Shown here piece by piece: positions 35,633 through 47,577 of a DNA stretch of 64,000 bases (positions within the stretch are counted from its first letter, which is position 1; every line of letters starts with the position of its first letter). The notes below the pieces were generated by a model. It worked only from the letters and a program-made list of their open reading frames with translations. It ran no database searches and had not been told where the DNA came from. This DNA comes from Bidens hawaiensis (lineage: Eukaryota; Streptophyta; Magnoliopsida; Asterales; Asteraceae). The position numbers and the translations under genes are program-made. The stretch covers positions 186,001-250,000 of the forward strand of contig JAIQDT010001734.1 in the NCBI GenBank assembly GCA_021521415.1. The letters are read 5' to 3'.

Positions 35633-35645
35633 GGCTCTAATACCA
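35633..35645 (-). other. Primer binding site, Met-tRNA type (one mismatch)
   Basis: On the minus strand TGGTATTAGAGCC starts three bases after the LTR end at 35649. It differs by one base from TGGTATCAGAGCC. Confidence 0.7.
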
Positions 35646-36040
35646 ACCTGTCACACCCGACTCCAAGAACCTAGGCGTGTGACCAACATTGGTACCTGTT
35701 TTGTAAATATATCAAAGTTGTATGTGTAGCGGAGTCTTGGTTTGAAAAATATTGTAATAATCAAAAACCCAGGACTCAAATATCTGTCATTGATACAAAA
35801 GAGCTTATCTTGATATAAACATTAATTTACATTTGTTTACAATATTAAAACATCTTAGCCATCACATCATCTAATGGTTAAGCCACCACCTTCAACCCTC
35901 TACTTCTCATTACCTATAAAACAGTTTATAAAATACGCCTGCAAGATATGTTGCTGAACATGTTGATGCTAAAATATTCTTATGTAAACCTTTAGTTCAC
36001 ACTCGAAACAATCAGCAGCCCTGTAGACCCATGTACTAAT

Positions 36041-38030
36041 TGTAACACCCCGACCAAAGGCGGATTATACATCGGGGCGCCACATATTGTTTCATTACTC
36101 GTGACACTATTGGGTGTCAATATTTAATAAATACATTCATTCGCGCACGCGCAAAGTAAACAAGATAACATAAATCAACATAAATCAATATATTATAAAT
36201 CATAATATTCGAACAGCAAAAACTTGTCTTGTTACATTTTAATCTAGGTCCAAAATAAAGAAAACTTCCTACGTGTCCACAAGCTCCAAAACAGCTACTG
36301 CAAACCTGAACATGTATTAAAATAAACATCAAACACTTGCGTGTTGGTGAGAAATCAAGTTTAATATAATACATAGATCAATAAATCTGCGCGCAACACG
36401 TGTATGTCTGGTGTTTAACAAGGGTGCAATCAGATTGTGATCAAGCCTAGATAGATCATAGCTCATAGTTCATAGTTCAATCCGTGCTCCCAATTGAGCA
36501 CAAAAACGAGAAAACATCTGTGCAAGTGTAAACAAAGAAAACCGTAAACGATAGGTCTCCCGTGTTCATCTAATGGATCCATGAAAACTTCGGAATAGGC
36601 CGAACAAAGCGGTTAATGATACACACATACAAATAAACAGCCAAGTAAACGTCCTCAACACATGGGATACTGCGCGACTAAAGTTCATAAACAAGTTTAA
36701 GACTCTAAGTTTGTATGAACACATGAACATCCCAAAACATTAAAAGCAAAAAGGGATTAGGTACGAGATTACTCACTTGATAAACGATGCGGTGTAAGAT
36801 AAAGCAAGAACCAACTTTAAACAAGCACAAGTTAACCTATAAATAAGATTATTGTTTTAATGATTGGGTTAAGTCTTGATTATAAGTTAGCATAATTAGT
36901 AAGTAAATTATTATATATATATATTACCGGAAAAGCAGGGCAGAACAGAGAGGAAGACGGAGGCAGAGAGGAAGACGGCAGAGAGCAAGGAAAACAGGAG
37001 AGATTAAGTGTTTTGTGTGTGTAGTGTTAAGAAAATATTACTATTATTATTTATAGAGAAACCCTAGGAGACATAATCCCTAGAAAAGGGGAAAAGATCT
37101 CAAGACAAACAGAACAAGACAAAACAAAAGATAACAAAAGCAAGTAAAAGATATCAAAAGATATGGCAGCTGCAGGGGGCAAGATAAAGCTGTCAGGGAA
37201 CAGTAAAAAGCATGGGGGCGGGTCAGATAAAGGTACTGGTCAAGCATGGCAAAAGCAGATCTCAAAAGATAATGTCAGTCACTTTTTCTGCCAACCAATG
37301 GGGTTGGTGCGCATGCTGCGCCAAAAGTGGCTTTTCAGACATAAAGCAGATTAGGTCAACAGCTCAAAAGATAAGACAACACAAAAGCAAACGGCTAGAT
37401 TCAAACAGAAGAAAACTCAAAGGGTTCAGCGCGAGAAGGCTAAGGCGCGAAGGCAGACACAGAAGGTCAAGAGAGCGCGAGTGCGAAGGCAGTTAGAAAC
37501 AATCTTAACGCGTCGCGGAAAGAACTACATTTCTAAGCGCGCCGCGGGAGGAACTAAAATTCTTCGCGCGCCGAGGGATGAACTACGATTCGTAGCGCGC
37601 TGCGAGAAGAACTACAATCCTTAGCGCGTCGCGGGAAGAACTACCGTTCTTAGCGCGCTGCGAGAAGTACAATTCTTAGCGCGCTGCGAGAAGAGTTCGT
37701 CTCGCGTAACGCTGAAACAGGTGGTCTTTACGCAGGCTTCCTTGCAAGGGGGGTCTGCGCAGACAACCTTAGGCGGGAAGGAACAAAAGAGTTAGAAGAA
37801 AGAGGAAAACAAGGCTTAAGGGCGGGACGGCGACAAGAGGGAAAAGAAGGCGGAAAGAGAGGAGAGGGACGGAACGGCGGAAAGAAAGAGAAAGAAAGAG
37901 GCGGGAAGGAAAATATATTATTATTATTAAAAATAAAATATAAGTATAAATAAATATTAAATCATAAAAGAAAGAGATCGGATCAGAGAAACGGGTACCT
38001 GGGTCGGGTCGGATCGGGGCAGATGTCACA
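36041..38030 (-). repeat. 3' LTR of the intact gypsy element
   Basis: Plus-strand ends are TGTAACACCCCGACC and GGGGCAGATGTCACA. A minus-strand TATAAATA (37048-37055) is followed by an A/C- and T/C-rich leader. Six GCGCGCTGCGAGAAGAACTAC-like units (written here as GCGCGCTGCGAG then AAGAACTAC) at about 37510-37695 form a GC-rich array. Short ORFs in the LTR are duplicated in the other LTR and are not genes. Confidence 0.95.
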
Positions 38031-38044
38031 GTCTCCCCTACTTT
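38031..38044 (-). other. Polypurine tract of the intact gypsy element
   Basis: On the minus strand AAAGTAGGGGAGAC directly precedes the 3' LTR. Confidence 0.8.
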
Positions 38045-38064
38045 AAGAAATTTCGTCCCGAAAT

Positions 38065-41000
38065 TTATCTCGAAGCAGGTTGCGCAGAGAACAGGTGCGG
38101 GTACTTGATCTTCATTTGATCTTCCCTTTCCCATGTAAACTCGGCTCCGCGCTTGGACTCCCAGCGAACTTTCACGATAGGGATACGACTGCGCTTGGTT
38201 TGCTTAACCTCGCGATCCATAATCTCAACAGGCTTCTCAACGAAATGCATAGTTTCATCAACTTGAACTTCATCAAGTGGAATGTGAAGGTTCTCATCAG
38301 CTAAACACTTCTTGAGATTGGATACATGGAACGTTGGATGCACATTACTGAGCGCGGGCGGCAGGTCAAGTCTGTAGGCAACTTTTCCCACACGCGCGAG
38401 AATCTTGAATGGTCCAACATAACGAGGAGCAAGCTTACCCTTCTTCCCAAAGTGGACAACACCTTTCCAAGGCGACACTTTGAGGAGAACAAGATCACCA
38501 ACTTGAAATTCGAGAGGCTTCCGCCTACGATCTGCGTAACTCTTCTGTCGGCTTCTGGCAGTCAGCAGATGATCACGGATCTTGGCGATTTTATCGGTTG
38601 TCTCTTGAACAAGTTCGGGTCCTGTGATTTGAGTTTCACCCACATCGCTCCAACAAATCGGGGAGCGGCACTTACGACCGTAAAGTGCTTCAAATGGGGC
38701 CATACCGATACTGGAATGATAGCTGTTATTATAAGAGAACTCGATCAAAGGCAGGTGCGAATCCCAATTACCTCCAAAATCAAGAACACAAGATCGGAGC
38801 ATATCCTCAAGAGTTTGAATAGTTCGCTCAGACTGACCGTCAGTCTGAGGATGATATGCCGTACTCATGTCCAAGCGAGTTCCTAGCGCAGATTGGAGAG
38901 ATTTCCAAAAGCAAGATATAAAACGGCCATCGCGATCGGATATGATGCTCAAAGGAGTACCATGGCGGCAGACAATTTCCTTGACATAAAGCTGCGCGAG
39001 TTGCTCAACACGGTAGTTTTCACGAATGGGCAGAAAGTGAGCAGACTTAGTCAATCGATCCACTATTACCCAAATGCTATCATGTTTGCTTGCTGTCAAA
39101 GGTAACTTGGTAATAAAGTCCATCGCTACACATTCCCATTTCCACGTAGGAATTTCTGGTTGTTCGAGCAAACCAGATGGGCGTTGGTGTTCAGCTTTCA
39201 CTTTAGAACAAGTCAGACATTTAGCTACGAACACAGCAATATCCTTTTTCATACCGGGCCACCAATAAGTAATGCGCAAATCCTTGTACATCTTATCAGC
39301 GCCAGGATGAATAGAATACCGAGATTTGTGCGCTTCACTCAGGATATCAGCGCGAAGATTCACATCAAAGGGAATCCAGATGCGATTAAGGTAGCAGAGA
39401 ATTCCACTCCGATTAGGCACAAAATGCGCTTCCGCGCCACACGCTAACTCGGCGCGAAGGCTACCATTACTGATGGATGCGCGCTGCGCGTCACGAATAC
39501 GCGATTCAAGGTTGCTTTGGATCGGCGCGAAGTGAAGCTGCGTGCGCGGCAAAATACAGTTAAGCTGGCAGGGTTTTCGGCTGAGCGCATCGGCTACCAC
39601 ATTAGCCTTACCAGGATGATACCGGATCTCACAATCGTAATCGCTGATGAGTTCGTTCCATCGGCGTTGCCTCATGTTAAGTTCCTTCTGATCAAAGATA
39701 TGCTGAAGGCTTTTATGGTCGGTGTAAAGGATACACTTAGTACCATAAAGGTAGTGTCTCCAGATCTTTAAGGCAAAAACAACTGCACCAAGTTCGAGAT
39801 CGTGAGTTGTATAATTCTTTTCATGAACCTTGAGTTGCCTTGATGCGTAAGCGATAACCTTGCCTCGTTGCATAAGAACACAACCGAGACCTTGGTTGGA
39901 GGCATCGCAGTACACGACAAAATCATCATTACCCTCAGGTAGCGCAAGAACAGGAGCTTCACACAACAAACGCTTGAGCGATAGAAAGGCTTCTTCTTGC
40001 TTCGAGCCCCAAATATACGGTTTACCTTTGTGCGTTAGAGCTGTTAAAGGCAAAGCGATCTTCGAGAAGTTCGAAATGAAGCGCCGGTAATAACCAGCTA
40101 AGCCCAGAAAGGAACGGATCTCAGAAGGAGAGGATGGCGTAATCCAGTTCTTGATTGCTTCAATCTTGGATGGGTCGACATGAATACCCATCTTGTTTAC
40201 AACATGACCAAGAAACTGTACTTCATCAGACCAGAATTCACACTTGGAAAGCTTAGCATAGAGCTGCTCGGTTCGAAGCTTCTGCAACACCAACCGGAGA
40301 TGTTGCTCATGCTCGGCCTTGGTCTTAGAATACACCAGAACATCATCGATAAACACGATCACGAATTTATCCAAGAAAGGCCTACACACCCGGTTCATTA
40401 GATCCATGAAAACGGCGGGTGCGTTGGTTAAACCGAAGGACATGACCAAGAATTCAAAATGGCCATAACGAGTTCGAAAAGCAGTCTTCGGAACATCTTC
40501 ATCGCGGATGCGCAACTGGTGATAACCAGAGCGGAGATCAATCTTCGAGAAACAAGAGGCACCTTGGAGTTGATCAAAGAGGTCGTCAATACGCGGTAAG
40601 GGATACCGGTTTTTAATGGTGAGTTTGTTCAACTCGCGGTAATCAATACACATGCGAAACGATCCATCTTTCTTCTTAACGAACAACACCGGAGCACCCC
40701 AGGGCGAAGAGCTAGGGCGAATGAATCCTTTAGCAGTCAACTCTTGAAGTTGGCTGGCCAATTCTTGCATCTCAGCGGGTGCAAGACGATAAGGAGATTT
40801 AGCCACGGGGAAAGCACCAGGGACAAGATCAATACGAAACTCGACTTCACGAGCGGGAGGGATACCAGGAAGATCATCAGGAAAAACTTCAGGGAAATCA
40901 CGCACAACAGGGATATCGCGAAGCTTCTTTTCTTCAGCAGGTTTAACCACATGGGCTAGAAATGCAATACACTTCTTCCGCATGAGTCTTTGGGCTTCGG

Positions 41001-42675
41001 CGCAAGACATAAGTTTAAGACCGCGGGAGGGTTTCTCGCCGTAAATATGAAGATCACCATTTTCTCGAGGAATGCGAATCAACTTCTTGGCGCAAATAAC
41101 TTCGGCGCGATTCTTCGAGAGCCAGTCCATACCAATAATAACATCAAAGCTTCCAAGAGGCATGGGGATGAGGTCAATCAGAAAATCGTTTTCGTTAAGG
41201 TTAAGCGTACAATCCTTGATCACAGAGTTTATTAAAACAGTTTCGCCATTAGCCAATTCAACTGAAAAATCTTCTTTTAAGTTATTGCGCGGTCGCGCAA
41301 GCTTCTGCTCAAAGGCGCGAGAGATAAAACTTCGATCGGCGCCAGTATCAAAAAGTACAGAAGCATAAAATCCGTTAAGCAAAAATGTACCATTAACTAC
41401 GTCATTATTCGCTTGCGCTTGGTGCGCGGTTATGTTAAAAGCTCGTCCGCGCGTTACTTGGTTCGAAATCTGGTTCACCGGATTCGCTTGTGTAATCTGA
41501 ACTTGTAGTCTCGGGCACGCGTTCCGGAAATGACTGGGATCACCGCAGTTATAGCACGACCTGGGTCGTGGGTTTTGGTAGGTTGGTTGTGGGTTCTGCG
41601 GGTAGACTGGTGGTGTTGGCGCAATTGGATTGGCGGGAAGGACTCTACAGTATTCGGTTGAGTGACCAATGCGGCCACATCGGTTACATTGTCGACACGG
41701 GGTCTGAGTTGGGTGGTGAAGTCTACAGGTTGGGCAAAGGGGTTGGTTTCCTGTGTAAGGTTTCTTAGGAGGCGGGGCAGGGAGTGCTGGATTGGTTAAG
41801 GCATAGTTATGGACTACAGGAGGTGTTGGGTAGGCTGACAGAGGGTTAGGCGCATAAACTGGGGGTTGGTAGATGGGTTGCTGGACAATGGGCGGGTTGG
41901 TAAGCGCATAGGCCTTGCGCCTGCGCTTGAGGTTGTTACGGTTTGAGGGTTCAGGTTTGGTTTCTGTTGGTTCAGGGGCAGTCTTGGTGGGTTTGGTTTT
42001 CTCAGCTCCCCGCAGGAACAGGGTTCCTGCTCTGACATGGTTGTCGCTGAGCACAGCGGCCAACTCAATGGCGTCAGAGAGGGTAACTGGGTTTCTGGCC
42101 CATACAGAATCTTGAATTTCCATGGGGAGACCCCCAAGGAATTTCTCTATGGCTCGGCGGGAAGGGGTAACAAGGTGAGGGACCAGTAAGCTTAGCTCGT
42201 GGAAGCGCGTCGCGTACTCGCGCGCTTCTCCGCTGTATTGCTTCAAGTTCCAGAATTCTTCCTCCAGGCGCTTAACTTCGTTGGGAGGGCAGAATTCTCG
42301 CGTAAGAATTTCCTTGAATTCCTCCCATGTCATGCAAGAAGCAGTTTCTGCGCCACGCGCATGAGCTACTCCATTCCACCATGTAAGCGCTCTAGATTCC
42401 AGGACACTGGAAGCATACAGGGTTCGTCTGTCTGAGGGGCATTGGGTGTGGAGGAAAGTGTTTTCTATTTTCTCAAGCCACTGGAGCATCACGGTGGCTC
42501 CTTCAAGACCTGTGAACTTTGGAGGGTTACCCGCGTTAAAGGACTTAATGTTGTAACTGGAGGTATTGTTCTGGCTCAAGGCTTGGGCTATCACGGCGGC
42601 CATTTCCTGGGAACGTTGCTGTCTACGCATGCGCGAGGCTTCTCTTCTCTGAAATCGGCGAGATAGCGGAGGCAT
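38065..42675 (-). CDS. Ty3/gypsy gag-pol polyprotein, 1536 residues, intact
   Basis: One ORF from ATG 42675 encodes all proteins for replication and integration. Residues about 45-205 are retrotransposon gag (ALTWWNGV). Two CCHC knuckles follow, [14 protein letters not shown] (about 330) and [14 protein letters not shown] (about 374). Protease has [12 protein letters not shown] (about 441). RT spans about 600-790 with FIDDVLVYS (about 775). RNase H starts near 922 with [12 protein letters not shown]. Integrase has an HHCC finger near 1120-1160 ([16 protein letters not shown]) and core motifs [16 protein letters not shown] and [11 protein letters not shown]. The C-terminus, [19 protein letters not shown], resembles a chromodomain, which in chromoviruses directs insertion to marked chromatin. 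All key residues I can check are present. A single ORF means the gag:pol ratio must be set by some means other than a frameshift or stop. Confidence 0.95.
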   Translation of the reverse strand: MPPLSRRFQRREASRMRRQQRSQEMAAVIAQALSQNNTSSYNIKSFNAGNPPKFTGLEGATVMLQWLEKIENTFLHTQCPSDRRTLYASSVLESRALTWWNGVAHARGAETASCMTWEEFKEILTREFCPPNEVKRLEEEFWNLKQYSGEAREYATRFHELSLLVPHLVTPSRRAIEKFLGGLPMEIQDSVWARNPVTLSDAIELAAVLSDNHVRAGTLFLRGAEKTKPTKTAPEPTETKPEPSNRNNLKRRRKAYALTNPPIVQQPIYQPPVYAPNPLSAYPTPPVVHNYALTNPALPAPPPKKPYTGNQPLCPTCRLHHPTQTPCRQCNRCGRIGHSTEYCRVLPANPIAPTPPVYPQNPQPTYQNPRPRSCYNCGDPSHFRNACPRLQVQITQANPVNQISNQVTRGRAFNITAHQAQANNDVVNGTFLLNGFYASVLFDTGADRSFISRAFEQKLARPRNNLKEDFSVELANGETVLINSVIKDCTLNLNENDFLIDLIPMPLGSFDVIIGMDWLSKNRAEVICAKKLIRIPRENGDLHIYGEKPSRGLKLMSCAEAQRLMRKKCIAFLAHVVKPAEEKKLRDIPVVRDFPEVFPDDLPGIPPAREVEFRIDLVPGAFPVAKSPYRLAPAEMQELASQLQELTAKGFIRPSSSPWGAPVLFVKKKDGSFRMCIDYRELNKLTIKNRYPLPRIDDLFDQLQGASCFSKIDLRSGYHQLRIRDEDVPKTAFRTRYGHFEFLVMSFGLTNAPAVFMDLMNRVCRPFLDKFVIVFIDDVLVYSKTKAEHEQHLRLVLQKLRTEQLYAKLSKCEFWSDEVQFLGHVVNKMGIHVDPSKIEAIKNWITPSSPSEIRSFLGLAGYYRRFISNFSKIALPLTALTHKGKPYIWGSKQEEAFLSLKRLLCEAPVLALPEGNDDFVVYCDASNQGLGCVLMQRGKVIAYASRQLKVHEKNYTTHDLELGAVVFALKIWRHYLYGTKCILYTDHKSLQHIFDQKELNMRQRRWNELISDYDCEIRYHPGKANVVADALSRKPCQLNCILPRTQLHFAPIQSNLESRIRDAQRASISNGSLRAELACGAEAHFVPNRSGILCYLNRIWIPFDVNLRADILSEAHKSRYSIHPGADKMYKDLRITYWWPGMKKDIAVFVAKCLTCSKVKAEHQRPSGLLEQPEIPTWKWECVAMDFITKLPLTASKHDSIWVIVDRLTKSAHFLPIRENYRVEQLAQLYVKEIVCRHGTPLSIISDRDGRFISCFWKSLQSALGTRLDMSTAYHPQTDGQSERTIQTLEDMLRSCVLDFGGNWDSHLPLIEFSYNNSYHSSIGMAPFEALYGRKCRSPICWSDVGETQITGPELVQETTDKIAKIRDHLLTARSRQKSYADRRRKPLEFQVGDLVLLKVSPWKGVVHFGKKGKLAPRYVGPFKILARVGKVAYRLDLPPALSNVHPTFHVSNLKKCLADENLHIPLDEVQVDETMHFVEKPVEIMDREVKQTKRSRIPIVKVRWESKRGAEFTWEREDQMKIKYPHLFSAQPASR

Positions 42676-42817
42676 TCTATAAAAATTTTAATTTTAGTTA
42701 ATATCTTGGTTTTAGCGCAAAGTTTTAATCTTATAAAGCTTGGTTTCACGGAGTCAGTTACTGTCAAAAGTTAAAGTAAAATAAATGACCCTAAATGCAG
42801 ACTTAATAAAGATAACA

Positions 42818-43088
42818 AATTCGAATCAAGAATCGACAATTCATGTATCACCACGACTTTCCGAATTCCCAATTTAAAATATACGAGCAAACGAGTATTG
42901 GAGATTGACGATTCATGTATCACCATGACTTTTCAATCTTCAATATAAAATACACAAGAAAATGAGTATTGGAGGTTGACAATTCATGTATCACCATGAC
43001 TTTTCAAGTCTCCAACCTCAGAACATAATCGTAAATGGAAATTGAAAATCAACTATTCATGCATCACCATGACTTTTCGGATTTTCAA
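42818..43088 (-). repeat. Four repeated hairpins sharing one loop core
   Basis: A core, plus-strand ATTCATGTATCACCATGACT, is repeated four times at about 42839, 42911, 42981 and 43055. Each is flanked by a different perfect inverted repeat: AATTCG/CGAATT (42818-42823, 42862-42867), AGATTGA/TCAATCT (42902-42908, 42933-42939), GAGGTTG/CAACCTC (42972-42978, 43013-43019) and TTGAAAATC/GATTTTCAA (43042-43050, 43080-43088). Stems differ between copies while pairing is kept. Confidence 0.85.
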
Positions 43089-43312
43089 ATCCAACAAACG
43101 AATATGTAAGAAAAATCAATAAAAATCGAAATTTAGCAAAAATCGAAATATCGCGAAATAAAACATAAAATCGTATACTGCGCAAGCGCGAGCATATTCA
43201 TAAATAACGAGTAATTAACAATAAGCGCGCAAACATGAGATTTCTCTCATGCGCGAGAGGGGACTCTTAGGTATTCTAGGCCGTTACGTCTAACCACCTA
43301 TCCTAAAGTCAA

Positions 43313-43327
43313 CGAGCTCTGATACCA
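43313..43327 (-). other. Primer binding site of the intact gypsy element
   Basis: On the minus strand TGGTATCAGAGCTCG begins three bases after the 5' LTR end and fits initiator Met-tRNA. Confidence 0.88.
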
Positions 43328-43330
43328 ATC

Positions 43331-45320
43331 TGTAACACCCCGACCAAAGGCGGATTATACATCGGGGCGCCACATATTGTTTCATTACTCGTGACACTAT
43401 TGGGTGTCAATATTTAATAAATACATTCATTCGCGCACGCGCAAAGTAAACAAGATAACATAAATCAACATAAATCAATATATTATAAATCATAATATTC
43501 GAACAGCAAAAACTTGTCTTGTTACATTTTAATCTAGGTCCAAAATAAAGAAAACTTCCTACGTGTCCACAAGCTCCAAAACAGCTACTGCAAACCTGAA
43601 CATGTGTTAAAATAAACGTCAAACACTTGCGTGTTGGTGAGAAATCAAGTTTAATATAATACATAGATCAATAAATCTGCGCGCAACACGTGTATGTCTG
43701 GTGTTTAACAAGGGTGCAATCAGATTGTGATCAAGCCTAGATAGATCATAGCTCATAGTTCATAGTTCAATCCGTGCTCCCAATTGAGCACAAAAACGAG
43801 AAAACATCTGTGCAAGTGTAAACAAAGAAAACCGTAAACGATAGGTCTCCCGTGTTCATCTAATGGATCCATGAAAACTTCGGAATAGGCCGAACAAAGC
43901 GGTTAATGATACACACATACAAATAAACAGCCAAGTAAACGTCCTCAACACATGGGATACTGCGCGACTAAAGTTCATAAACAAGTTTAAGACTCTAAGT
44001 TTGTATGAACACATGAACATCCCAAAACATTAAAAGCAAAAAGGGATTAGGTACGAGATTACTCACTTGATAAACGATGCGGTGTAAGATAAAGCAAGAA
44101 CCAACTTTAAACAAGCACAAGTTAACCTATAAATAAGATTATTGTTTTAATGATTGGGTTAAGTCTTGATTATAAGTTAGCATAATTAGTAAGTAAATTA
44201 TTATATATATATATTACCGGAAAAGCAGGGCAGAACAGAGAGGAAGACGGAGGCAGAGAGGAAGACGGCAGAGAGCAAGGAAAACAGGAGAGATTAAGTG
44301 TTTTGTGTGTGTAGTGTTAAGAAAATATTACTATTATTATTTATAGAGAAACCCTAGGAGACATAATCCCTAGAAAAGGGGAAAAGATCTCAAGACAAAC
44401 AGAACAAGACAAAACAAAAGATAACAAAAGCAAGTAAAAGATATCAAAAGATATGGCAGCTGCAGGGGGCAAGATAAAGCTGTCAGGGAACAGTAAAAAG
44501 CATGGGGGCGGGTCAGATAAAGGTACTGGTCAAGCATGGCAAAAGCAGATCTCAAAAGATAATGTCAGTCACTTTTTCTGCCAACCAATGGGGTTGGTGC
44601 GCATGCTGCGCCAAAAGTGGCTTTTCAGACATAAAGCAGATTAGGTCAACAGCTCAAAAGATAAGACAACACAAAAGCAAACGGCTAGATTCAAACAGAA
44701 GAAAACTCAAAGGGTTCAGCGCGAGAAGGCTAAGGCGCGAAGGCAGACACAGAAGGTCAAGAGAGCGCGAGTGCGAAGGCAGTTAGAAACAATCTTAACG
44801 CGTCGCGGAAAGAACTACATTTCTAAGCGCGCCGCGGGAGGAACTAAAATTCTTCGCGCGCCGAGGGATGAACTACGATTCGTAGCGCGCTGCGAGAAGA
44901 ACTACAATCCTTAGCGCGTCGCGGGAAGAACTACCGTTCTTAGCGCGCTGCGAGAAGTACAATTCTTAGCGCGCTGCGAGAAGAGTTCGTCTCGCGTAAC
45001 GCTGAAACAGGTGGTCTTTACGCAGGCTTCCTTGCAAGGGGGGTCTGCGCAGACAACCTTAGGCGGGAAGGAACAAAAGAGTTAGAAGAAAGAGGAAAAC
45101 AAGGCTTAAGGGCGGGACGGCGACAAGAGGGAAAAGAAGGCGGAAAGAGAGGAGAGGGACGGAACGGCGGAAAGAAAGAGAAAGAAAGAGGCGGGAAGGA
45201 AAATATATTATTATTATTAAAAATAAAATATAAGTATAAATAAATATTAAATCATAAAAGAAAGAGATCGGATCAGAGAAACGGGTACCTGGGTCGGGTC
45301 GGATCGGGGCAGATGTCACA
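43331..45320 (-). repeat. 5' LTR of the intact gypsy element
   Basis: Same ends and length as 36041-38030. The functional promoter should be here: minus-strand TATAAATA at 44338-44345, then an A/C-rich start region and a pyrimidine-rich leader toward 43331. Confidence 0.95.
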
Positions 45321-46531
45321 CTAATTATATGCACATAGTCAAGCCCACACAATCCTATAGACTGGTTCATTGAGACGGGGACATGATGCTAAGCGTGGTG
45401 GGGTATGCCTGTCCTCTGCCCACATTTGTATGGATCCAGATACACGTATAACTAGCCTGAATGCCAGAAAATACTGAAGTTTTAGGGATCTGTAATCCCA
45501 CACAAACTTTTATATAAATGACTCATTTGTATATATGCTTGTAAAAAGATTAAACGTATTCACCTTTTTTATGATCAGTGCTTCCACTGATTTATGCTTC
45601 TGAGTTATCTCGAACCTATGGTACGAGAATAACCTTGTATAAATATCTAGATCAATGGTCTAGCTTCAGACCTTTTGTCTGTTTCGCACAACTTTAACCT
45701 TGATAAACTTTTGTTTGTATAAAACACTTAGACCTTTATTCTTTTGTTTATTTACCAATTATATGCTAGGTTTCTTCTACACAAAGAAACGTCTATGTTA
45801 TGTTTCTTCTTTAAGAAGAAACGTCAATTTGACTATACCCCTTGTATTTAAAACTATATGTTTGTTAGTCATGAAGAAACATTATTTTGACTATAACTTT
45901 TGTACATGTAAAGCTTATGTATACTTAAATTTGATCAAGGTTTAGGCTATAACCCCGACTAGGGTCTAAGCCATAAAAATAAAATACCTAAGCGGAACCT
46001 CTACTTTGCTCGGGTACTTGGAGTTGTACGCCTAAGGTTGATCAAACAGCACTTCTATCCTACATCACGTGTTGGGGCTTAAACCATCGGATCTTCGGGG
46101 CTTCAGGATTCGGGCATGCTCATCGAGGTTATGTGTGTGTTTCATAGGGTGTTTTCGGATGGAGCATACAATGCCCGTCTCCCCCTTTTATAGGCAAATT
46201 TTGGGCTCCTTTACGTATCGTGTCGGGCTGATCATCTGGTAGTTGTGTAGTGCGTTGACTCAACTTCTTCGAGAGCTGCCACATGGTGACACGTGGCCTG
46301 TCATATTGCGTCACGTGTTGACACGCGGTTCGACATGTGTCTCTATTTACCTAACGTGAACATCGCGTATCGCGATGACTTAATGAACATGGCTGTCGCG
46401 TATAGCGACACCGCCCAAACCTTGGTCTTGGTTCATTGCATAGCGTGACTGGTTAAGAAACTCAGATTTTCACTTTTGGACCTTCTACTTTCTTCATATC
46501 AAAATTGGCGCGAATGTTTCGGGTTGTTACA

Positions 46532-47577
46532 ACAATTGTCTCTAATCTGATGCAAAATAAGGCTCAAGATAAGAGTGAAAGAAGTACCCAATGGGTTACA
46601 TTGTTGAATCCAGTAGTGAACCAGATATGATCATCTCCAAGATACAGTCTTTGTCGTTCGTATATGAATTCTACCAACAATGAAATAGGACACCTTATAG
46701 CTACCTTTTGAAGTAAAGTTGATCTATCCATCATATCACATACATAAGAAAGATACACTACAAAGAATTGCAAGAAACCGCACGTGATGTTCACTGATCA
46801 ATACTCTTTTAACATTGTATAATATGACTTACGCGTCACCCAATACACCAACTCCAAACTAAAAATCATTAACGTATGATGTTTAAAAAAAAAACACCCT
46901 TCATAACAATCTTGCAAATTATTCTGAATTATTAATTTGTGGTTGATGTTAAATACTAACTCAAGGTAATTTGCATTAACAACCTTAAGTTTCTTGCATT
47001 TTTATTTTCCTTCTCTCTACGTCACTTTTGCTACAACTTACAAAATCTTAATCTGTCTTCGACCCTCTTCCATCATGTCCCCTTGGGTGACAACTATTTT
47101 ATATCCTTTCCCCCTCTTCTAACTTCATGTTGTCATAGTCGTAAATCCTACACCATATCTTTGATGAAATGACTATTCTTCTTGTTACTGTGACTCTGGC
47201 ATGTCGACCATTGCCTCTAAAGGGTATACTATTTTTTTTGAACAACCCTAATCTAATTGTATCTTGCTAAATCAACTCCATCGCTCAAATAAAGAAGCTA
47301 GAACCAAACATCGCTTGGGTAAGGGGCATATTACACCTTTGCCTCTAGACCGGTTATAAAAAGTAAATTTTTATTTTTATTTATCCTTTATTGATTTTAT
47401 TTCTTATTTATTTTTCCATATTGTAGTATTATTATTAGTGTTAAAACTTTGTTTACTTAATTTAAGATCAACAATAAATTAAAGAACACAAAGTCCATCC
47501 AACACGACATCCCAAAAAACAATTAGAAACTGATTACGTATAAATTAAAAGACACCACAAGTCCACTCAAATGAGTA
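46532..47577. other. Intergenic interval downstream of the bHLH gene
   Basis: AT-rich sequence with a minus-strand AATAAA at 47396-47401, about 180 bases past the bHLH stop, as a possible polyadenylation signal. A minus-strand frame at 46564-46794 (MNITCGFLQFFVVYLSYVCD) is unbroken for 76 codons, but I recognise nothing in it and do not call it a gene. Confidence 0.4.

Larger units (their letters stand above)
42676..43330 (-). other. Leader of the intact gypsy element
   Basis: 655 bases between the primer site and gag ATG. It contains four repeated hairpins (42818-43088), AT-rich sequence and several GCGC-rich spots near 43180-43260. No upstream ORF of note. Confidence 0.8.
36041..45320 (-). 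mobile_element. Young intact Ty3/gypsy element with target duplication CTAAT
   Basis: 9280 bases: LTRs of 1990 bases each, 5.3 kb internal region, perfect target duplication CTAAT (36036-36040 and 45321-45325), primer site, polypurine tract and one uninterrupted gag-pol ORF. Reading the two LTRs against each other I noticed only two differences (near 36315 and 36328), so insertion is very recent. Domain order PR-RT-RH-IN and a chromodomain-like end suggest a chromovirus, probably the Tekay/Del lineage. Confidence 0.95.
35649..46531 (-). mobile_element. Minus-strand 5' LTR split by the intact gypsy element
   Basis: On the minus strand the LTR begins TGTAACAACCCGAAACATTC at 46531 and ends GGAGTCGGGTGTGACA at 35649, next to a primer site. 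The young gypsy element (36041-45320) plus one CTAAT copy interrupts it, leaving 392 and about 1206 bases, roughly 1.6 kb in all. A minus-strand CTATAAAAGG near 46184-46193 is a good TATA box for U3/R. Confidence 0.75.

Noticed and set aside
37080..37496. Small ORFs on both strands inside the LTR, identical at 44370-44786
   Set aside because: They occur twice because the LTR is duplicated. They have no recognisable domain and overlap each other on opposite strands.
46564..46794. 76-codon minus-strand ORF near the bHLH gene
   Set aside because: Open but short, with no motif I recognise and no supporting splice sites. It is left as unassigned.
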